This document shows positions 32,472 through 39,600 of a DNA stretch of 64,000 nucleotides, piece by piece. Origin of the DNA: Acidobacteriota bacterium. GTDB lineage: Bacteria; Acidobacteriota; JAAYUB01. A program made the position numbers and the translations under genes. The notes beneath the pieces are model-generated. The model ran no database searches. It was not told the DNA's origin and saw nothing but the letters and a program-made list of their open reading frames with translations. The stretch spans positions 1-64,000 of the forward strand of contig JAKQOW010000086.1 of assembly GCA_029565065.1 (NCBI GenBank). Reading direction: 5' to 3'. Position 1 is the first letter of the stretch, and each line of letters starts with the position of its first letter.

Positions 32472-33302
32472 TTAGCGCGAAATAACGGCCTGCCGCACCA
32501 GCGCAAGGGCACGGGCCAGGGGGACGGCCCGCGTCTTGGCAACGAATCCGGCCGGGTGTGCGAAAGCCACGTCGGGGTGGCCCGCCAGGACGGCGAAGTC
32601 GATCCGCGGATCGTCGTCGAACCGGCACAGCGCCCATCCGTCGCCCCGGTCGTCGGGCGTGACCGACGCGGCGGGCCGGTCGGCCATCGCGTCCCGGGTG
32701 ATGCCCATGGCCAGGGCCGGGTTGTCGCGGATGTCGTGGACCATCACCCGGAGGCCGGCCGGCAGCGCCTCGACGCGCATCCGCTCGCGCAGGAGGTCGA
32801 GCCGCTCTTGCGTCTCGGCCAGGTGGCCGATCAGATCGCGGCCGAACGCGTGCATCAGCCCGATGACCGCCTCCGGGACCGGGCCGTCGCCCGGCGCTTC
32901 CTCCAGCCGGCGGAGCAGGAATCCGCCCAGCGGATCCGCGAGCTTGCGGCCGGCGCCGGGTGACAGCCCCACCGACCGGAGCGCCTCGAGCCGGGCGGTG
33001 TCCGCCTCGGAGGCGAACTCCCACCAGGGATAGACCGACCGGGCCAGCCCGTCGATGCCCAGCGCCGCGGCCACGAGGCGGAAGGCGGCCGGGAGGTTTC
33101 GGTCCTGGTGATGGTCGTAGTTGTTGCGGGCGGGGTCGTGCGCGCCGCCCACGTCGACCACCAGCACGGCCGGGTCCGCCAGTTCCGCCGGTGACGGGTC
33201 CCGGCGGAACACGGGCAGGACGCCCCGCGCCGCCATCCAGAGGGAGACGGCGATGAACTCGTCCCGGTGGGCCGGTCCGCCGTGGAGCACGGCGTATTTC
33301 AA
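32472..33302 (-). CDS. MYG1-family (UPF0160) DHH-type nuclease, 276 aa
   Basis: The start is a TTG at 33302 with GGGAGG five bases upstream; the TTGA overlap with the preceding gene's stop supports it. Motifs are HGGPAHRDEF near the N-terminus, VVDVGGAHDPARNNYDHHQ (about 47-65) and a conserved C-terminal half ending near PAGFVAKTRAVPLARAL. These are the metal-binding signatures of MYG1 proteins, 3'-5' RNA exonucleases of the DHH superfamily. It is co-transcribed with a small membrane protein behind sigma-54 promoter P4, so expression should be inducible. A bacterial MYG1 beside CRISPR and Argonaute genes is unusual; an effector role is inferred. Confidence 0.85.
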   Translation of the reverse strand: MKYAVLHGGPAHRDEFIAVSLWMAARGVLPVFRRDPSPAELADPAVLVVDVGGAHDPARNNYDHHQDRNLPAAFRLVAAALGIDGLARSVYPWWEFASEADTARLEALRSVGLSPGAGRKLADPLGGFLLRRLEEAPGDGPVPEAVIGLMHAFGRDLIGHLAETQERLDLLRERMRVEALPAGLRVMVHDIRDNPALAMGITRDAMADRPAASVTPDDRGDGWALCRFDDDPRIDFAVLAGHPDVAFAHPAGFVAKTRAVPLARALALVRQAVISR

Positions 33303-33580
33303 TCGGCACCTCCCGGGGGCTGTCCGCCGTCTTCGCGGTCCTCCATGAGGGTGCTGCAGATCCGCTGAATCATCCGGCCGCTCAGAGTCTCCACCACGGT
33401 GAAGCAGCAGCCGAACGCCAGCAGGAACCAGGCGGAGAACAGCGGGCGGAACCAGTCCGAGTGCGGGGCCAGCCCCACCGAACCGGCCAGGCCCGGATAG
33501 CCGGCGCACACCAGCATGGCGTAGAGGCACATGACGAGCACCGCGGCGAACCGGATGAGGATGATCAGCACCGTTTCCAT
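33299..33580 (-). CDS. Small membrane protein, 'SFP-GLA' family member 4
   Basis: 93 residues from ATG 33580, with AGGAGG eight bases upstream. Helix 1 (about 3-25), loop CAGYPGLAGSVGLAPHSDWF, helix 2 (about 47-68) and a charged tail (MEDREDGGQPPGGAD). The loop and the N-terminal RFAAVLVMCLYAMLV closely match the protein at 9062, and the topology matches 5585 and 6015. Its transcription should start about 25 bases upstream at sigma-54 promoter P4. Translation is coupled to the MYG1 nuclease by a TTGA overlap, suggesting a joint function. Confidence 0.75.
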   Translation of the reverse strand: METVLIILIRFAAVLVMCLYAMLVCAGYPGLAGSVGLAPHSDWFRPLFSAWFLLAFGCCFTVVETLSGRMIQRICSTLMEDREDGGQPPGGAD

Positions 33581-33614
33581 CTTGCAGGCCTCCTGCTTGG
33601 CGACAGGAGGAGAA

Positions 33615-33631
33615 TTGCAATCTGCGTGCCA
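33615..33631 (-). promoter_or_regulatory. Sigma-54 promoter P4 (-24/-12)
   Basis: The minus strand reads TTGGCACGCAGATTGCAA, a perfect match to YTGGCACG-N4-TTGCW with exact spacing. Predicted transcription starts near 33606, leaving a short leader that contains AGGAGG for the membrane-protein gene at 33580. This is the best match of the four sites. Confidence 0.88.
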
Positions 33632-33657
33632 ACAGTCGGCCGCCGCACCCGGCAACC

Positions 33658-33679
33658 GGCCGGCTCGATCCAGCCGGCC
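33658..33679. repeat. Perfect inverted repeat upstream of P4
   Basis: GGCCGGCT and AGCCGGCC flank a six-base centre (CGATCC), giving an eight-base perfect stem extendable by one pair. It lies 27-48 bases upstream of the P4 -24 box and between the two divergent genes, so it could be an activator or repressor site rather than a terminator. Confidence 0.45.
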
Positions 33680-33759
33680 GACGCAAGGCATTCTGGCTGG
33701 CCAGGCCACGAGCGGATCCGTTACAATGTGGACCGACGTCCCGGATGAAGGGTTCCGCC

Positions 33760-35328
33760 ATGCTGACATTGTATGAGGTTGTCCGCGGAGGCGAGTGGGG
33801 TCAGTCGATCGCCGAGTCCGCAGAGCGCGCCGGCTACCTCAGTGAACGGCTGTTTTTCTGGCGGCCGGCCGATCTGACGCCCGTCTCCGGGCCGGTCGCG
33901 TTCGCCGACGGCGTGCAGGTCGAGCGGCTCGACATCGGGCTGGCCGGGCGGTGCCACGTCTGCATCGTGCCGCGCCGCCGTTTCTTCAGCGGCCGGCGGC
34001 CGTATCGCGGGCCGAAGAGCACCCTGTTCGGCTCGATGGCGGAACCCGGCTATCCGCCGCCGGGGCGGCGCATCGCCGCGGTGAGGGAATTCGCGGCGAT
34101 GCTAGCGAAGCAGAGGGTCGTCGCCCCGCAGCCGGTGCCCACCGAAGAGTGGCCGCAGACGGACCCGTTGGCCCAGCTGGATTTTCGGCTGGGCCCCGGC
34201 CGGGTGCCCGTGTCCATCCGGGCGTGCCGGAACCTGGCGAGCCAGCTGAGACGGCACGGACCTGTTGCGGTCCAGCCGCAATTCAAGGTGGCGTTGACCG
34301 CACCCGAAGAGAACCCGGTGGCCGATTACTATGCCGATCAGTTGCGGCGCTACTTTCGCGATGCGGGGCTGCCGGACGAATGGCTCGTGAGGCGCAAGTG
34401 GCCGGAAATCCTCGACTGGGTGGGCAGGGTCCGGGCACGAGCGCGGGCCGGCGTGCAGAACAAATTGGTCTGTATCGGATTGCACGGCCGGACCGGCGAC
34501 CCCGTCCAGCCCGACGTGCTGGCGCTCATGCGGGAGCTGGACGACGTGGGCGCCTCCTACCGCCTGTTTTCACTGGACACTCCCGAATCCGGTCTTTACA
34601 ACGCCGTCCTCAACCAGCTCCCCGTCTTCCTTATGTCCGCGGGCGGGACCGCCTACGAGGTGGATCTCCACCTGCCTGGGGCGGATGCCGACTGCTATTT
34701 CCTCGGGATCGACATCGGCCACAATCCCGAGGCGCCGGAGAGCAAGCCCGTCTTCACCCTCGTGGACAGCCGGGGTCGTCTGCTCCGGTACTGGGTCATC
34801 CCGCAGCGCCGGGACGAGACGCTCCACCGCCGAACCGTGGACGCCGGCCTCCGCCAGGCGGCGGCGTACCTCGACACCGTGGCGCCGGCGCGGCGCCTGG
34901 TGATCATGCGCGACGGCCGGATGTTCCGCCACGAGCGCCTCGACGAGTACCGCCGGCATGTCGGCGATGCGTTCAGTTTCCTGGAAGTGATTAAGCATCC
35001 CGTCCCGATGATGCTGGACGGCGCGCGTGCGTCCGCCCCGGGAACGGTGTTGAAGCCGCGCGGCGGGAACTGCTACTTCCTCATGACCGCCGACAGCCCG
35101 GTCTCGAGCCACATCAATCACCCCCTGAAGGTGCGGGTGGTGCACGACGGGCTCGGCCTCGGCGACCCGAAGCTGTTGGACTGCGTGTTGGGGCTCTGCT
35201 ACGCGCCCTCGCTGGGAGTGCGCCCCACCCGCAGCCCGTCCCCCATCTACTGGGCGGATGGCGTGTCGAAAATCAGCGACACGAACCATCAATTCAGCGG
35301 CCTGAACTTCGCCCGGTCTGAGCGCTGA
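33760..35328 (+). CDS. Prokaryotic Argonaute (MID-PIWI), 522 aa
   Basis: The C-terminal half is a PIWI domain with a complete-looking catalytic tetrad: D318 in FLGIDIGH, E353 in RRDETLHRR, D385 in IMRDGR and D500 in IYWADGVSK. The spacings match active Argonautes. The MID region precedes it (LVCIGLHGRTGD ... PVFLMSAGGTAYEVD). The N-terminal ~210 residues are unassigned; a PAZ domain is small or absent. At 522 aa it is shorter than Marinitoga-type CRISPR-associated Argonautes (~640 aa), which also lie beside cas1, cas2 and primase-polymerase genes. I use ATG 33760 (AAGGG eight bases upstream); ATG 33745 is in frame. It diverges from P4. Guide type cannot be predicted. Confidence 0.85.
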   Translation: MLTLYEVVRGGEWGQSIAESAERAGYLSERLFFWRPADLTPVSGPVAFADGVQVERLDIGLAGRCHVCIVPRRRFFSGRRPYRGPKSTLFGSMAEPGYPPPGRRIAAVREFAAMLAKQRVVAPQPVPTEEWPQTDPLAQLDFRLGPGRVPVSIRACRNLASQLRRHGPVAVQPQFKVALTAPEENPVADYYADQLRRYFRDAGLPDEWLVRRKWPEILDWVGRVRARARAGVQNKLVCIGLHGRTGDPVQPDVLALMRELDDVGASYRLFSLDTPESGLYNAVLNQLPVFLMSAGGTAYEVDLHLPGADADCYFLGIDIGHNPEAPESKPVFTLVDSRGRLLRYWVIPQRRDETLHRRTVDAGLRQAAAYLDTVAPARRLVIMRDGRMFRHERLDEYRRHVGDAFSFLEVIKHPVPMMLDGARASAPGTVLKPRGGNCYFLMTADSPVSSHINHPLKVRVVHDGLGLGDPKLLDCVLGLCYAPSLGVRPTRSPSPIYWADGVSKISDTNHQFSGLNFARSER

Positions 35329-35473
35329 ATCGACCCGCACCCGGCATCTCTTGACTTTTGAATCGAACCTCGCCCAATCTGACGGTGCACAAAAACACGT
35401 GTCGGAGAATAAGCACTTCGCACATCTGCCCAGACGCCTGCAGCTTACTATTGAACGGAATATGAGTCTGTTC

Positions 35474-36628
35474 TCAGGTAATCACTTGTGAGGGCAGCCT
35501 GAACATGTCGTCCGATTCCAAAAGTTCCGGATCAATCGGTTGCTTATGCGCCAGTTGATTCCGGGCGAATTTCATGGCTTTCAGGCACCCCCACGTCCCG
35601 TGATCAATCCAGAGTGACGGATCGTTTTTCAGCAGGTTGAGAAGATCCGAGAGTTCAAGTTCTCGCGGATCCTCCACCAATTCGCCATGTACGCTGCGGA
35701 ACGGGGGCACCAGGCGGCCGACCATCGCATCCAGGAGCTGATGGCGGAATTCTTCGATATGCGGAAAGAGCACTGTCGTTTCCGCCGCCCAGACTTTGTG
35801 GGTGACCAGGTGCGACGAGCCGTTCAGGGCGAGATAGGCAGCGTGCTCCCGCTCCATCCCTTCGAAATGGTCGGAAATCCCCTCTGCCCACTTGTGCGCG
35901 CTCTTCTTGAAATCGCACTGATCCCACCCGCGGCTTATCCCATAATCATGCAGCAGATCGTGGGGTTTCAACAAATGCTTAAAATCGCCGGAGTGAAGCA
36001 GGTCGATCAGTGTTGGATCCCACTGGCCCAGGAAAGCGGTGAGATACGCGGCCAGCTGTCGCTTTTTTGCGGGCCACGGCTTGCTGCCAAATTGCAGCGA
36101 AGCGTAAAGCAGGCTGTCCATCTGATCCACGACTCCCTGCCATTTGAGGGCAGCGAGGCAGACGTCGACCAGGGGCGGTTGAATGGCCGGTTCTCCGGAA
36201 AGAAGCACGCAGAACAGCGACCGCTGCACCAGCGGCACCGCCCGGCAGGCATGGGCATACTCTTCGAAGAAGGATTTCCATGGCGGCCATTCCTCAGCCG
36301 AGGAAAGCTCCGCCCATATCATATAGCCGGAGTTCAGTTTTACATTCGCGATCATATCGGCAAACGTGACCGGACCCACGATCCGCGAGGCCGGATCAAA
36401 CAGACGCAGGATGCTTTCCACCGGGCGATGAGAGTCAAGCTCCGACAAATCCAGCGTCCGCCATGGGATATCCATACTCGACTGCACCTGGCGGCGGATG
36501 GATTCCCGCAGCCCTGACGGGAAATGTCGGGGGATCAGCAGAAATGTATTCCGCCCCTCACGCATCTCCTGGATGACCCCGTCAATGAACCGGGCCGGTC
36601 CGGGCATCTGCCACCAGGAGAGGGTCAT
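35474..36628 (-). CDS. HEPN-motif protein coupled to a giant ATPase, 384 aa
   Basis: ATG 36628 overlaps the stop of the 1857-aa ATPase gene (ATGA), so the two are translated together. The protein opens MTLSWWQMPGPARFIDGVIQ and ends with a helical domain containing MKFARNQLAHKQPI, which has the R-x4-H pattern (R356, H361) of HEPN ribonucleases and the 'RNxxAH' form seen in Swt1-type HEPN domains. The N-terminal half is a mixed alpha/beta domain of unknown fold. I infer a toxin-like RNase controlled by the upstream ATPase; neither activity is proven by sequence. Confidence 0.6.
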   Translation of the reverse strand: MTLSWWQMPGPARFIDGVIQEMREGRNTFLLIPRHFPSGLRESIRRQVQSSMDIPWRTLDLSELDSHRPVESILRLFDPASRIVGPVTFADMIANVKLNSGYMIWAELSSAEEWPPWKSFFEEYAHACRAVPLVQRSLFCVLLSGEPAIQPPLVDVCLAALKWQGVVDQMDSLLYASLQFGSKPWPAKKRQLAAYLTAFLGQWDPTLIDLLHSGDFKHLLKPHDLLHDYGISRGWDQCDFKKSAHKWAEGISDHFEGMEREHAAYLALNGSSHLVTHKVWAAETTVLFPHIEEFRHQLLDAMVGRLVPPFRSVHGELVEDPRELELSDLLNLLKNDPSLWIDHGTWGCLKAMKFARNQLAHKQPIDPELLESDDMFRLPSQVIT

Positions 36629-39600
36629 GAGGCGGTTCTCCTGGGATTCAAGATGGTATTCACAACCGAATCCAGCTCCAATTTGCCATGTACCGCTCGT
36701 CTTCCAATCGCCAGCATCTCCGCCCATGTCATCAACCGCTTGACATCCTCATCTGAAAATCCGTCGATTAGTCCGGAGAGTTCCTCGACGGATGCCGCGC
36801 CGATGTCGCCGAAAGTCCGGAAAAAACGGTTCGCTTCGGGATCACTGCCTAAACCGAACGCGCCCAGCCATCGATTGCTCATGGCGGAGTCATTGAGTTC
36901 CGAAACGATGCTGTCGAGTCGCCCCCGCCACCTCTGCGGCTCGACGACACATTCGTCATACCATTTGTAGAGCAACATGGGCCAGAGTCCCAAGTCAAGC
37001 CTCAGATCATTCCACACCCTCACTTGATTGAACGGAAACATGCTGTCCGAGAGCCACTGGCGAAGAGCGGATTCGTGCCACGGGTGAAGTGAGATGATGT
37101 CAACTTTACGCTGAGTTGACGTTTGAATGAAGTCGGGATCAATTGACACCAGTGACTGCGCCTTGGACGGGTTGGCAACGAAGGCGATACGGACATAAGA
37201 ACTTCTGGAAGTCAGTCGCTGGCACTTCTCAAGTGCCGGCTCGACCCAATCCCATGTCCAATCCACTTCGCTCGGCACCAACACCAGGGTGATCCCATCG
37301 TCATGGCGTTTAGTCAGCTGATCCAGCTGTGCTTTGAACATGTCACACGAGGACGGGCCGGTGAACTTGACGAAGAACGGACTGCTGAAGCGCTGGATTA
37401 AAAACACTTCCAGGTCCGCCAATCCCGCAGCGGGCACACCAGCGATGATGGTGACTCCGTTTTCATAACGGCGCAAGCTGCTCTCCTGCTCAGCCGTCAG
37501 CGGGTTACGGATGAACTTGCGCGTCGGCTCGTCGGTTAGGACGGATCTGAAGGTTGCGGGCTCGTAAGCCACCGGTGTCTGCTGGTTCTCGAAAGCTTCC
37601 AGTCTCTTTTCCAGTTCCTCGTGGCTGCCCAGCAACGCCAGGATGTTCGGGTTTCGAATGGTGTAATTGTCGTGATTCTCTCCGGTGGTTCGCAGGATGC
37701 CGAGCCCGACCATCTCATCCAGGATCACTTTGAACGAATCGATGGTTGGCTGGTTCTTAAAACCAGCCGGCCACCATGAAGTGGCTTCTTTCCAGGCCCA
37801 GACGGCAGATCTCCCCTGCGACACTGCTGCTGTTCCCTGCTCCTCGGAAAACAAAGCAAAACAATATGCGATCAGTCGATAGCGATCGTCCAGTTGGAGC
37901 GTGAGATCGAAACGGCTCCGGATGCCTTCGCGTAGTTCCTGGCTCTGATAGGCTTCGTCCACATGCCGCGCCGTGATGACAAAAGGGGGGCTATTCTTCG
38001 GGTCGAATGTATTCAAAACAGGAGTCTCATTCAGATGCTGCAATAGTTTGCTGCAGAACAACTGAATCAGGCTGGGATAGTAATTCGTCTGGGACAGGAT
38101 TCGGTATATCAAGTCTTCGGACTCAAAACGGTATCCCAGAGATGCCATCGGGTACTCGACCAATGCCCGGGCTTCACCAGCTTCCCCGTTCATCAGGAGC
38201 GGCCCGATACAGATTGCACCTCCCAATCCCGTTGCGAAATGGGCCAAGGCGTTGTTGGCATCCTTGGTCGCGCGCTGGACGTTGTGCAACCCGGCAAGAA
38301 CCGCTTTGAATCGCCCGTTTGTCCTATTCACAAGATCGCGCAACCGTGAACATTGGAAAAAATTTGTACCTTTAACGGATTCGGTTCCATCCGACTGAAG
38401 GAACTGGTCCGCTTCGTCCAGAAGCAACAACACCCTACGGCTATGATCCTCGATCACCCATTGCGCAATGGTATCGGCAATCTTCTGGGGATTTGTGTTC
38501 GGGGGCAGTTTTCGAACCGACTCAATATACCGCCCCAAATGATCGTGGATCAAAGTCCAAAGATCCTCGATGCCCCGATTCAGTCCGATACCTAAAATTT
38601 TCAGATCCAACCAGATAGCGATTCGTCCCTGGTCCGGTACATGATGGGTTTGTTCGATGTGACGCAGCAAGGCGGTTTTGCCCAATTGTCTTCCGCCATA
38701 GATAAAAGCGGAGCCTTTGGCGTCGGCAAGATATTCCGCTTCTTTCAGACGGCCATAAAACATCTCAGGAGCGATCATGCTGGCCGAGGCGGTGTACGGT
38801 TCATTGAACGTGAACGGAAGCGCGCACTGGAAAAAAACCGGCAGACGCGAGCCGCGCTCCCCGCAGATAAATAGCAACAGACAGTCATCCAGAACGATGA
38901 ACGTTTTCCGCCGAATCCGGCAATACCGGGCCAATTCCCGGCGGCGCTGCATTGTTAGTCTTCCAAAATGGAAAACAATGACTGGATGTGGCTGGGGGCG
39001 GGAGGCCACGGCATCCAGCAGGTCTTCCTCGTTGGGACGATCCCAAACGCAGAAGATCCGGTACTTGCCATTTGCTGCTGATCCGTAAGCGGGCAACGGG
39101 CAGCGTGCCCGATCCTGAATGGACTCGGTTTCAACTGTCAACCATACGCCATCCAGCTTGCCGGGTTGCTTGTCGATCAACTTGGGCATGGCGAACCCGA
39201 TTTGCTGAAGCACAAAACGGACAAGCTCGGGATCCGGCTCCTTCTGTTTCCTCTTGAGTTCGAACCAAGTCCTCAACATCTCGCTTGCCTGCTCAGCCTG
39301 CTCTCCAGAGATCGGATCGAGGCGTAAGGGAAAATTCACACTACGATGCTTCAAATGCCTGATGACATCGGCGGTATTTGTTTCCTCCAAATATTCTTCA
39401 AGTTTCGTTAATGAGCGGATAAAGAAGTCATCCAGCACGTCAGTATGTTTGGGAATCTGATCCGCGATCGGCTGGTTGGCCGCCACGCGATCGATGTACT
39501 CCTGGGCAATGATGATTTCTTTGTTTTCCAATACTTGTTGGATTCGCTGCTGCCGAGAATCGTTGGCCCCCATGTTCAACTGATCAAGACGCAGACGAAC

